A DNA stretch of 15,439 nucleotides from Bacteroidales bacterium UBA4230 (GCA_002395605.1 DGXO01000046.1:16976-32414); one strand, 5' to 3'; shown: positions 1 to 5,959, numbered from the stretch's first letter. Notes: generated by a model not told the origin, from the sequence alone. A program made the numbers and translations.

Positions 1-1463
1 ATGTCCAGGTAGTTGTCGTGGAAGGTGCTGTTTTGCTCGGGGTCAAGGGCTTCCAGAAGGGCGCTTGAAGGGTCTCCCTTGAAATCCTGTGACAGTTTGT
101 CAATCTCGTCCAGCACAATCACGGGGTTGGAGGTTCCGGCCCTTTGGATGCCGCTCAGGATTCGGCCCGGAAGCGCACCAACATAGGTCTTGCGGTGACC
201 GCGGATTTCGGCTTCGTCGTGCATGCCGCCAAGTGAGATGCGGATGTATTTTCGGCCAAGAGCCCTTGCCACGGACTTTCCAAGGGAGGTTTTTCCAACT
301 CCGGGAGGGCCCCACAGGCAAAGGATGGGGGATTTCATGTTGCCTTTGAGCTTGAGCACGGCAAGGTACTCTATGATGCGCTCTTTTACCTCATCAAGGC
401 CGAAATGGTCTTCGTCAAGCACGTTCTGGGCGTTTCCTAGGTCAAGGTTGTCGTCGGACATCTCTCCCCAGGGGAGGTCCAGCATGAACTGCAGGAAGTT
501 GAGCTGGATGGAGTAGTCCGGGGAAGTGGGGTTGAATTTTTCCAGGCGGTTCATCTCTTTGTCGAAGATGGCTCTCACCTCCTTGGACCACTTCTTTTCA
601 TCGGCCCGCTTGCGCATCTTCTCCATTTCCTCGCCTTCGTCCATGCCAAGTTCTTCCTGGATGGTGCGCAGCTGGTTGTTGAGGTAGTACTCCCTCTGCT
701 GCTGGTCAATATCGGTTTTTACCTTCTGGTTTATCTCCTGCTTTATCTGGATGAGCTGGATCTGGGTGTCAAGCACCTTCAGGAGGTTGAGGCCCCTGAT
801 GTAGATGTCCTCCGTATCCAGCAGGGCAGCCCTTTCAGAGAAGTTCTCGGTTTCTATGGTGGTGGCTATGAAGTTCACCAGGAAATGGAAGTTGTCAATG
901 CTCCTCAGGGCCCCCACGGCCTCCTTGGGTGCAAATGAAGAGGTCTTTACAATTGTGGCCGATTTTTCCTTGAGGGATTCGGAGAGCACGTGAAGCTCTT
1001 TTTCATCGGCATCCTGGGGGACGAATTCTTCGATGCAGGTTATGCGGGCGGTGATGTAGGGGTCGTAGCTGACAACCTCTTCCACACGGCACAGGGATGC
1101 GCCCTGAAGGATTGCCGTCACCGTGCCGTCTGGCATCTCCAGGGTCTTGATGAGCTTGCAGACGGTGCCGCGGGGTGCAAGGTCGCTTTCGGTGGGCTCT
1201 TCCACGGCAACGTCCATCTGGGGGACTGCCGCAAGCCAGCCGCTGCCGGACTCCACCGCCTCTACAAGCTTGATTGACTTTTCCCTTCCTACGGTTACAG
1301 GAAACACCGTTCCGGGGAACACGATGGCGTTCCTCAGTGGCAACAGGGGGATTGACGGAGGGATTTCCGCGGGATTGAAATTCAGTGAGCCGGCGTCACC
1401 CACAACCGGCATGATGTTCACTTCCACACCTTGCGCGGCGCTTAGCATATCTTGTATTTTCAT
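1..1463 (-). CDS. lon: ATP-dependent protease Lon, N-terminal part (3' end outside window)
   Basis: Lon is a cytoplasmic AAA+ serine protease that degrades misfolded and some regulatory proteins. Read on the minus strand from ATG 1463, 487 codons are visible. The N-terminal substrate-binding domain starts near residue 38 with IPLLPLRNAIVFPG, typical of Lon. A helical region follows, including DQQQREYYLNNQLRTIQEELG. The AAA+ module then shows Walker A GPPGVGKT at residues 385-392 and Walker B LDEID at about 451-455. The sensor regions, the protease domain and the catalytic Ser-Lys dyad lie beyond position 1. No frame break was seen in the visible part. The start is chosen because the LPLRN motif sits at the usual distance; M6 and M18 are alternatives. 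It is transcribed divergently from the HU gene across a 154-bp gap. Family assignment is secure. Confidence 0.96.
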   Translation of the reverse strand, partial: MKIQDMLSAAQGVEVNIMPVVGDAGSLNFNPAEIPPSIPLLPLRNAIVFPGTVFPVTVGREKSIKLVEAVESGSGWLAAVPQMDVAVEEPTESDLAPRGTVCKLIKTLEMPDGTVTAILQGASLCRVEEVVSYDPYITARITCIEEFVPQDADEKELHVLSESLKEKSATIVKTSSFAPKEAVGALRSIDNFHFLVNFIATTIETENFSERAALLDTEDIYIRGLNLLKVLDTQIQLIQIKQEINQKVKTDIDQQQREYYLNNQLRTIQEELGMDEGEEMEKMRKRADEKKWSKEVRAIFDKEMNRLEKFNPTSPDYSIQLNFLQFMLDLPWGEMSDDNLDLGNAQNVLDEDHFGLDEVKERIIEYLAVLKLKGNMKSPILCLWGPPGVGKTSLGKSVARALGRKYIRISLGGMHDEAEIRGHRKTYVGALPGRILSGIQRAGTSNPVIVLDEIDKLSQDFKGDPSSALLEALDPEQNSTFHDNYLD

Positions 1464-1506
1464 ATCAACTGCCAAAATGTCATATAATATTAATGGTATA
1501 TATATG

Positions 1507-1523
1507 GTCAATCTCCGTGCCAA
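1507..1523 (-). promoter_or_regulatory. possible lon promoter element, sigma-54-like or -35-like
   Basis: Reading the minus strand, TTGGCACGGAGATTGAC lies about 44 bases upstream of the lon ATG. It matches the sigma-54 consensus YTGGCACGRNNNTTGCW except at the last two positions, so the important GC of the -12 element reads GA. The same bases could equally be a -35 (TTGGCA) with TATACC 17 bases further downstream. No clear TAnnTTTG box was found for lon. This is a weak call. Confidence 0.25.
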
Positions 1524-1544
1524 TGCGATTTTTTCAGGTATCAT

Positions 1545-1575
1545 TTTGATTTTTAGAAAAAAACACCTACTTTTG
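1545..1575 (+). promoter_or_regulatory. Bacteroidetes-type promoter for the HU operon
   Basis: TTTG at 1545-1548 and TACTTTTG at 1568-1575 match both halves of the Bacteroidetes housekeeping consensus (TTTG, 19-21 bp, TAnnTTTG) with a 19-bp spacer. The box ends 42 bases before the HU ATG, leaving a leader of roughly 35 nt that is A/T rich and has no purine-rich Shine-Dalgarno sequence. This is the best promoter in the window. Confidence 0.75.
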
Positions 1576-1617
1576 CGGAGATTTTCTTAAGGGTTCCTTA
1601 ATTAAAACTTAATAACT

Positions 1618-1896
1618 ATGACTAAAGCAGAGATTGTAAACGAAGTAGCAAAGGCTACAGGAATTGAAAAGACAACGGTTTTGGCTGTCATTGAGAACTT
1701 TACAGATGTTGTAAAAGAGTCTCTTATTGCAGGTAACCCCGTGTATCTTCGCGGCTTCGGCAGCTTCATCATCAAGCACCGCGCCCAGAAGGCAGCACGC
1801 AACATCACCCGCAAAACTACCATGACCATCCCCGCCCACGACATTCCTGCTTTCAAGCCTGCAAAGACTTTCGTTAATGCAGTTAAAGAGAAATAA
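1618..1896 (+). CDS. HU family DNA-binding protein
   Basis: A 92-residue histone-like protein of the HU/IHF family. These proteins form dimers that bend and package DNA and act as architectural factors in recombination and transcription. The sequence starts MTKAEIVNEVAKATG, has the conserved hinge GFGSF near residues 46-50, the arm region with RN and an IPAHD turn, and ends in the usual PAFKPAK box. Length is typical for a monomer. It is the first gene of an apparent operon with the tiny basic gene at 1918 and RNase G at 2081. A strong Bacteroidetes-type promoter lies just upstream. Bacteroidetes often carry several HU paralogues, so no specific symbol is assigned. Confidence 0.95.
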   Translation: MTKAEIVNEVAKATGIEKTTVLAVIENFTDVVKESLIAGNPVYLRGFGSFIIKHRAQKAARNITRKTTMTIPAHDIPAFKPAKTFVNAVKEK

Positions 1897-1917
1897 TTTT
1901 TAAACAACCATTTTATT

Positions 1918-2007
1918 ATGCCTAACGGTAAAAAGCATAAACGGCACAAGATGGCAACGCACAAGCGTAAAAAGCGTTTGCGCAAGAATCGCCACAAGAA
2001 GAAGTAA
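1918..2007 (+). CDS. 29-residue highly basic protein, probable small ribosome-associated protein
   Basis: ATG 1918 opens a 29-codon frame ending in TAA 2005-2007. The peptide begins MPNGKKHKRHKMATHK and ends RLRKNRHKKK; about two thirds of the residues are Lys, Arg or His and there are no acidic residues. From memory, near-identical short basic peptides sit between HU and the RNase E/G gene in many Bacteroidetes and are annotated as hypothetical or as small ribosomal proteins; this could not be checked here. The composition resembles rRNA-binding extensions of ribosomal proteins. Spacing from HU is 21 bases and the preceding leader is A/T rich. A dyad symmetry covers its stop codon (1999-2017). 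That it is a gene is fairly sure; the function is inferred. Confidence 0.8.
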   Translation: MPNGKKHKRHKMATHKRKKRLRKNRHKKK

Positions 2008-2025
2008 GTTACTTCTTTCAAAGTA

Positions 2026-2062
2026 AAGGGCCTAACGGAGTGATTCGCGGGCCCTTGTTTTA
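2026..2062 (+). terminator. hairpin between the small basic gene and rng (terminator or attenuator)
   Basis: AAGGGCC at 2026-2032 pairs perfectly with GGCCCTT at 2050-2056 around a 17-nt loop, followed by GTTTTA. It lies 19 bases before the rng ATG. The short T run and large loop suggest partial rather than full termination, so it may set the ratio of HU and the small protein to RNase G. Two alternative A/T-rich hairpins lie immediately upstream (see findings). Confidence 0.5.
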
Positions 2063-2080
2063 AACCATAGTAATTTCCAA

Positions 2081-3649
2081 ATGGAAGGTCAAACCAAACC
2101 GGACAAGGATTTGATTGTTGACGTCGCGTCAACGGACGTACATATCGCCCTGATGGAGAATCACCGGCTGATAGAGTACTCAACCGAGTCCAGCGTTGGG
2201 AACAAGTTTACGGTTGGAGACGTTCACCTTGGAAAGGTGAAGAAGATCCTCCCCAACCTCAACGCTGCCTTCGTGGATATCGGCGACAAAAAAGAGGCCT
2301 TCATCCATTACCTGGACCTTGGGCTTTATTTCAACGCCTTCGACCAATTTGTACGGGAATCCAACCAGAACACCAATCTCAAGGACCTGTACTCCGGAAT
2401 CAAGACTGGAGATCCTCTCCCCAAGGAAGGCCGAATTGAGGAATACCTCAGGCCGGGGCAGATGATAATAGCCCAGATTGTCAAGGAACCCATATCCACA
2501 AAAGGGTCTCGGCTTACCGCGGAAATTTCATTGGCAGGAAGAAACATAGTACTTCTCCCCTTCGCATCAAAAGTGTCAGTCTCCCAGAAGATTGCCTCGA
2601 AGGAAGAGAAACGTAGACTTGAGACACTGGTCGGGAGCATTCTCCCCAAAAACTACGGTGCAATCATCCGCACCGCCGCAGAGGGCAAAAACGCAGCCAC
2701 GCTTGTCGGCGAGACCGAGTCCCTCATAGAGAAATGGGAAAGTTCCTGGAAGAAGATTGCCGCGTCCAAAACCGTCCAGCTCCTATTTACGGAATACAGC
2801 AAAACCACAACGGTCCTCCGGGACCTTCTCAACGACTCGTTCTCCAATATCTGGATCAACGACGAACGTGTGGCCGAAGAAACCCGCAAATATGTATCAC
2901 TGATATCCCCGGAGCAGGAGAAGATAGTTCACCTCTATGAAGGCAAGCAGCCCATCTTTGACCATTTTGAGGTCACAAGGCAAATCAAGGGCTCCTTCGG
3001 GAAGGTGGTACCCATGAGACAGGGCGCATACCTGGTAATTGAAACCACAGAGGCGCTTAACGTCATAGACGTAAACAGCGGTATCCGCACCAAAACCTCG
3101 GACCAGGAGGAAAACTCCTTCGAGGTAAACAAGATAGCCGCAGAGGAAATAGCGCGCCAGTTAAGGCTCCGCGATATGGGAGGAATAGTGATTGTGGACT
3201 TCATAGACATGGAAACCCAGGATCACAAGAACGCCCTCCACAAATACATGCAGGAACTTATGGAAAATGACAGGGCCAAGCACAACGTGCTCCCGCTCAC
3301 AAAGTTCGGGCTTATGCAGATAACCCGGCAGCGGATAAGGCCCGTGACGGAAATCAACACCGCAGAGCAGTGTCCCGTGTGCCATGGCACAGGCAAGATC
3401 CACTCCAGCGCCGTGATTGATGAGGAAATTGAAAGAAAGATTGCCTTCTACGTCATAGAAAAAGGTGTCAGGTCCATTACGCTGAAGACCAGCCCCATCC
3501 TTGGGGCCTATCTCAAGAGGGGACTGTTCAGTTCATATCTCACCAAGTGGCGCAAGCGCTACAAGGTAAAACTGGAACTGGAGGAAGTTACGGACTATTC
3601 AGTACTGCAAAATGAATTGTTCAATGAAAAAGGGGAGAAACTGGAGTAG
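2081..3649 (+). CDS. rng: ribonuclease G / RNase E family endoribonuclease
   Basis: A 522-residue single-strand-specific endoribonuclease of the RNase E/G family, involved in rRNA 5' end maturation and mRNA decay. An S1-like RNA-binding domain lies in roughly residues 35-145 (KVKKILPNLNAAFVDIGDKKEAFIH is its start). Catalytic metal ligands are visible as D330 in IDVNSG and D373 in IVIVDFIDM. The zinc-link CPVC (C431, C434) followed by HGTG joins protomers in the family. Length fits RNase G and there is no long C-terminal scaffold as in RNase E. It is last in the HU operon, 73 bases after the small basic gene with a hairpin between. Its stop codon lies inside the terminator at 3632-3665. Confidence in the family is very high; calling it Rng rather than Rne rests on length. 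Confidence 0.95.
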   Translation: MEGQTKPDKDLIVDVASTDVHIALMENHRLIEYSTESSVGNKFTVGDVHLGKVKKILPNLNAAFVDIGDKKEAFIHYLDLGLYFNAFDQFVRESNQNTNLKDLYSGIKTGDPLPKEGRIEEYLRPGQMIIAQIVKEPISTKGSRLTAEISLAGRNIVLLPFASKVSVSQKIASKEEKRRLETLVGSILPKNYGAIIRTAAEGKNAATLVGETESLIEKWESSWKKIAASKTVQLLFTEYSKTTTVLRDLLNDSFSNIWINDERVAEETRKYVSLISPEQEKIVHLYEGKQPIFDHFEVTRQIKGSFGKVVPMRQGAYLVIETTEALNVIDVNSGIRTKTSDQEENSFEVNKIAAEEIARQLRLRDMGGIVIVDFIDMETQDHKNALHKYMQELMENDRAKHNVLPLTKFGLMQITRQRIRPVTEINTAEQCPVCHGTGKIHSSAVIDEEIERKIAFYVIEKGVRSITLKTSPILGAYLKRGLFSSYLTKWRKRYKVKLELEEVTDYSVLQNELFNEKGEKLE

Positions 3650-3665
3650 TTTCTCCCCCTTTTTT
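3632..3665. terminator. bidirectional intrinsic terminator between rng and alr
   Basis: GGGGAGAAACT (3632-3642) pairs with AGTTTCTCCCC (3648-3658) around the 5-nt loop GGAGT. On the plus strand the stem is followed by a T run (3660-3665). On the minus strand the run of A at 3627-3631 becomes the T tract. It therefore can end both rng and the convergent alr. The rng stop codon TAG (3647-3649) is inside the loop and 3' arm. Confidence 0.88.
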
Positions 3666-3672
3666 GGGCCCC

Positions 3673-3688
3673 CTCTATTGTAATGCCG
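3673..3688 (+). repeat. 16-nt word, inverted copy at 5934-5949
   Basis: CTCTATTGTAATGCCG here is the exact reverse complement of 5934-5949. Each copy lies just beyond the 3' end of a minus-strand gene, alr here and the DJ-1/PfpI gene there. The two copies bracket alr, the zinc peptidase and the palindrome region. Confidence 0.6.
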
Positions 3689-3700
3689 GTAGGGTGGAGG

Positions 3701-4807
3701 CTAACGAACCACCAGCCTGTGAATGCGGCGTGGAACGGATACAAGGATTTCGTAGGGAATAGTACCGAGGATATCGGCAAGTTCCTCAACGTGAGGGTCT
3801 TGGCCGAAAATGGTAACGGTGTCTCCGGGTGCAGCCTGGATGCCTGTGACATCCAGCATGCACATGTCCATGCAAATGTTGCCGATAGTGGGCGCCCGGT
3901 GACCGTTGACTGAGAACGATGCCGCGCCACGGCCAAGGTGGCGGTCTATGCCGTCTGCGTAGCCAACTGGAATGGTGGCTATCACAGTGCCTTCATGGGC
4001 GTGGCCCCATCTGCCATAACCAACTGTGTCTTCCGGGCCCAACTGCTTAATCTGCAGTATCTTGCACTTGAGGGAGGCCACGGGTTCAAGGCGTTTTCCG
4101 GGGAGGGCGCTTATTCCGTATATGCCGATTCCCAGCCTCACCATGTCAAACTGGTACTGGGCAAAACGCTCTATACCGGCACTGTTGAGGATGTGCCTCA
4201 TGGGCATATAGCCTATGCCGGCGGCAACGGACTCCGTGTTTTTCTGGAAAAGTTCTATCTGGCCAAGTGTAAAAGAATCCTGCTCAGGGTCTTCGGCCAC
4301 GCAAAGGTGGGAGAACAGTCCCTTGACCTTTACCTCCGGGGTCTTTTTGAGATAATCTATTAGTTCCGGGAGTTCTTCCGTCATGAAACCAAGACGGTGC
4401 ATGCCGGTATCCAGTTTAATGTGGACGGGGTAGTCTTTAAGGCCTTTTTCACGAAGTACTCCAACCAGTTTTTTAAGTGAATAGAGATTGGGGATGGAGG
4501 GCTCCATGCGGGTTTCTATGATTTCCGGGAAGAAATCAGTGCCTGCGGTGAGGACAAGGATTGGCAGCGAAATACCGTTACGGCGGAGCTCAAGGCCCTC
4601 TACAGGGTATGCTACTGCAAGGTAGTCGGCTCCTGCGCGCTGCATCATGGCTGCAAACTCAACTGCACCGTGACCATACGCGTTGGCCTTGACCAGAACA
4701 AGAAGTTTGGTCTCTGGTTTAAGAAGGGAGCGGAAATAACGATAGTTGCCTACCGTGGCATTCAGATTAAGCTCCAAACGGGAAAAATCATCCTCAATTA
4801 CACGCAT
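3701..4807 (-). CDS. alr: alanine racemase
   Basis: A 368-residue PLP enzyme of fold type III that interconverts L- and D-alanine, supplying D-Ala for peptidoglycan. The PLP lysine is K40 in LVLVKANAYGHG. The second catalytic residue is a Tyr near position 264 in VGYGRWG. HIKLDTGMHRLGF and the GNICMDMCMLDV segment are also characteristic, and the length is normal. The frame stays open upstream to ATG 4915, but I choose ATG 4807 (MRVIEDDFSRLELNL) for two reasons. Homologues begin at about this distance from the PLP lysine, and a TATTTTTG promoter box at 4826-4833 lies inside the would-be extension. The gene is convergent with rng and divergent from the zinc peptidase. It stands alone, not fused to MurF as in some Bacteroidetes. 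Confidence 0.94.
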   Translation of the reverse strand: MRVIEDDFSRLELNLNATVGNYRYFRSLLKPETKLLVLVKANAYGHGAVEFAAMMQRAGADYLAVAYPVEGLELRRNGISLPILVLTAGTDFFPEIIETRMEPSIPNLYSLKKLVGVLREKGLKDYPVHIKLDTGMHRLGFMTEELPELIDYLKKTPEVKVKGLFSHLCVAEDPEQDSFTLGQIELFQKNTESVAAGIGYMPMRHILNSAGIERFAQYQFDMVRLGIGIYGISALPGKRLEPVASLKCKILQIKQLGPEDTVGYGRWGHAHEGTVIATIPVGYADGIDRHLGRGAASFSVNGHRAPTIGNICMDMCMLDVTGIQAAPGDTVTIFGQDPHVEELADILGTIPYEILVSVPRRIHRLVVR

Positions 4808-4825
4808 ATTGTCCGTTTTGCAGTG

Positions 4826-4833
4826 CAAAAATA
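4826..4833 (-). promoter_or_regulatory. -7 box for alr
   Basis: On the minus strand TATTTTTG matches TAnnTTTG and ends 18 bases before the chosen alr ATG. No TTTG was found at the expected 19-21 bases upstream, so only half of the consensus is supported. Confidence 0.45.
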
Positions 4834-4865
4834 ACATTTCCCTGTGACATTTCGGCATAAAAATG

Positions 4866-4873
4866 TAAATTTG
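4866..4873 (+). promoter_or_regulatory. -7 box for the zinc peptidase gene
   Basis: TAAATTTG matches TAnnTTTG and lies 54 bases before ATG 4928. A -33 TTTG at proper spacing is not evident. It sits back to back with the alr box, 32 bases away, in a shared divergent control region. Confidence 0.4.
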
Positions 4874-4927
4874 TGGCTGGTGGCCCTGCGTTTGCAGTGG
4901 TTTTGTCCGGTTCAATAACTAAGTACT

Positions 4928-5605
4928 ATGTCAACTACAGCTATTTGGATTATCATGATCGCGGTGATGGTTGCAAGCATGCTCATCCAGGGTATGCTTC
5001 AGCGTCGCTTTGCAAAATACTCGGAAGTTCCCCTGTCCATATCCGGTGCCGAAGTAGCATCCCGGATGCTTGCCGCGCACGGAATCCGGGACGTTTCCAT
5101 TGTGTCCATTGACGGAAAACTCACAGACCACTATGACCCCACAACCCGTACGGTGAATCTCAGCAAGGATGTCTACTACGGAAGGTCAGTTGCCGCGGCG
5201 GCAGTTGCAGCCCATGAGTGCGGCCATGTGGTACAGCACGCTACCGGATATGCCTGGCTGCGCATGCGTTCGGCCCTGGTTCCGGTGGTATCATTTTCCA
5301 ACAATATTGTGTCCTGGGTGCTTCTGGCAGGGGTGCTGCTTATCAATATCTTCCCGCAGCTGCTTTGGTTCGGGATTGGCCTCTTTGCCCTTTCAACGCT
5401 GTTCAGCTTTGTGACGCTGCCAGTAGAAATAAACGCCAGCGCCCGTGCCGTACAGTGGCTTGAAGGCGCCGGCATAGTGGGCTATGAAACCAAGCCCATG
5501 GCGGCCGATGCCCTCAAATGGGCGGCCTACACCTACGTCATTGCAGCGCTTGGATCCCTTGCAACGCTGCTATATTACATTTCTGTGGCAAACAGGCGGA
5601 ATTAA
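4928..5605 (+). CDS. membrane zinc metallopeptidase, YugP family (Zn_peptidase_2)
   Basis: A 225-residue integral membrane protein resembling the YugP family of putative zinc peptidases. The metal site HECGH is at residues 96-100, after the SKDVYYGRSVAAAAVAAHE segment that is typical of the family. The downstream motif FVTLPVEINASARA, about 60 residues later, probably supplies the third ligand. Hydrophobic segments lie at roughly 5-22, 112-150 (probably two helices) and 200-218, so the zinc site is held near the membrane face. The physiological substrate of this family is not known to me. It has its own -7 box, is divergent from alr and ends in a palindrome-rich intergenic stretch. The gene is intact. 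Family assignment is strong; protease activity is inferred from the motif. Confidence 0.92.
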   Translation: MSTTAIWIIMIAVMVASMLIQGMLQRRFAKYSEVPLSISGAEVASRMLAAHGIRDVSIVSIDGKLTDHYDPTTRTVNLSKDVYYGRSVAAAAVAAHECGHVVQHATGYAWLRMRSALVPVVSFSNNIVSWVLLAGVLLINIFPQLLWFGIGLFALSTLFSFVTLPVEINASARAVQWLEGAGIVGYETKPMAADALKWAAYTYVIAALGSLATLLYYISVANRRN

Positions 5606-5651
5606 CAGCGCTTAAGTATATAGTACCCATGTCTTACAGTGGGGCAGTTGT

Positions 5652-5730
5652 TTACACAAAAACGGCCATTTTTGCGTAACGGGCGGCCTAAAAGGCTTTT
5701 GGTTACGCAAAAACACGCGTTTTTGTGTAA
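5652..5730. repeat. nested inverted pair of 28-bp palindromes
   Basis: Palindrome 1 (5652-5679) has arms TTACACAAAAA and TTTTTGCGTAA; palindrome 2 (5703-5730) has arms TTACGCAAAAA and TTTTTGTGTAA. Each is nearly self-complementary, and each is also the reverse complement of the other at 24 of 28 positions, differing only in the centre. The symmetry axis is at 5691, where GCCT-AAA-AGGC (5686-5696) forms a perfect small hairpin. The whole block can form one long stem or two separate hairpins. It may act as a terminator for the zinc peptidase gene, or be a REP/MITE-like element. Confidence 0.85.
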
Positions 5731-5745
5731 TGCCGTGCCCTCACA

Positions 5746-5811
5746 CCGTGGACCAAGTCCAAACACACCGTGGACTAGGTCTAAACATGGCGTGGACCAA
5801 GTCCACGCCTG
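5746..5811. repeat. three tandem 22-bp units with a dyad core
   Basis: Units start at 5746, 5768 and 5790, exactly 22 bases apart. Each contains CGTGGAC followed by a GTCC/GTCT half-site. The core TGGAC-CAA-GTCCA is a dyad. Unit 2 reads TGGAC-TAG-GTCTA; its changes are transitions that preserve G-T/G-U pairing. Unit 3 is the best, with 9-bp arms GGCGTGGAC and GTCCACGCC around CAA (5789-5809 in total). There are no spacers between units, so it is not a CRISPR array. Two helical turns per unit would suit binding of a dimeric protein on one DNA face. Confidence 0.85.
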
Positions 5812-5851
5812 GAGTAAGCATAGTTCCAGTTAAAGTGTTGATACATAAGCA

Positions 5852-5899
5852 TTTATAGAGTAATTTGGGATTAAAAGTAATCCCAAATTACTCTATAAA
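5852..5899. repeat. perfect hairpin, 22-bp stem and 4-nt loop
   Basis: The left arm (5852-5873, starting TTTATAGAGTAATTTGGG) and the right arm (5878-5899, ending CAAATTACTCTATAAA) are perfectly complementary over 22 bases around the loop AAAG. Such length without a mismatch is far beyond ordinary terminators. Neither strand has a T tract directly after the stem, although the arms themselves begin with TTTA and end with TAAA. It may terminate both convergent genes, or be a remnant of a mobile or processed RNA element. Confidence 0.88.
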
Positions 5900-5911
5900 C
5901 GGCTGATGATA

Positions 5912-5933
5912 AGGCGGTTAACCCACACCGCCT
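5912..5933 (-). terminator. GC-rich hairpin downstream of the DJ-1/PfpI gene
   Basis: AGGCGGT (5912-5918) pairs with ACCGCCT (5927-5933) around TAACCCAC. On the minus strand, where the DJ-1/PfpI gene ends at 5960, the hairpin follows the stop codon by about 27 bases and is followed by TTATCATC. This makes it a modest candidate terminator for the tadA operon. Confidence 0.45.
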
Positions 5934-5949
5934 CGGCATTACAATAGAG
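5934..5949 (-). repeat. 16-nt word, inverted copy of 3673-3688
   Basis: CGGCATTACAATAGAG is the exact reverse complement of the sequence at 3673-3688. It directly abuts the hairpin at 5912-5933 and precedes the DJ-1/PfpI stop codon. Confidence 0.6.
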
Positions 5950-5959
5950 CGGGGGAGGG

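Larger units (their letters stand above)
5606..5959. other. 354-bp non-coding convergent region built of palindromes
   Basis: Between the convergent ends of the zinc peptidase and the DJ-1/PfpI gene no gene is supported. The stretch holds five separate symmetric elements, listed individually: nested inverted palindromes, three 22-bp tandem units, a perfect 22-bp-stem hairpin, a short GC hairpin, and one copy of the 16-nt repeat. About two thirds of the bases belong to one of these. Base composition shifts from mixed to A/T rich around 5840-5900, unlike the coding flanks. Confidence 0.8.

Noticed and set aside
4808..4915. 36-residue N-terminal extension of alanine racemase
   Set aside because: Not conserved in the family, and the -7 box TATTTTTG lies within it, so ATG 4807 is the better start.
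5746..5811. CRISPR array
   Set aside because: The three repeats are directly adjacent with no unique spacers, and no cas genes are present.
5639..5833. 64-codon open frame across the palindrome region
   Set aside because: It is made of the translated repeats (FTQK...LVTQK), resembles no protein and overlaps the symmetric elements; treated as non-coding.
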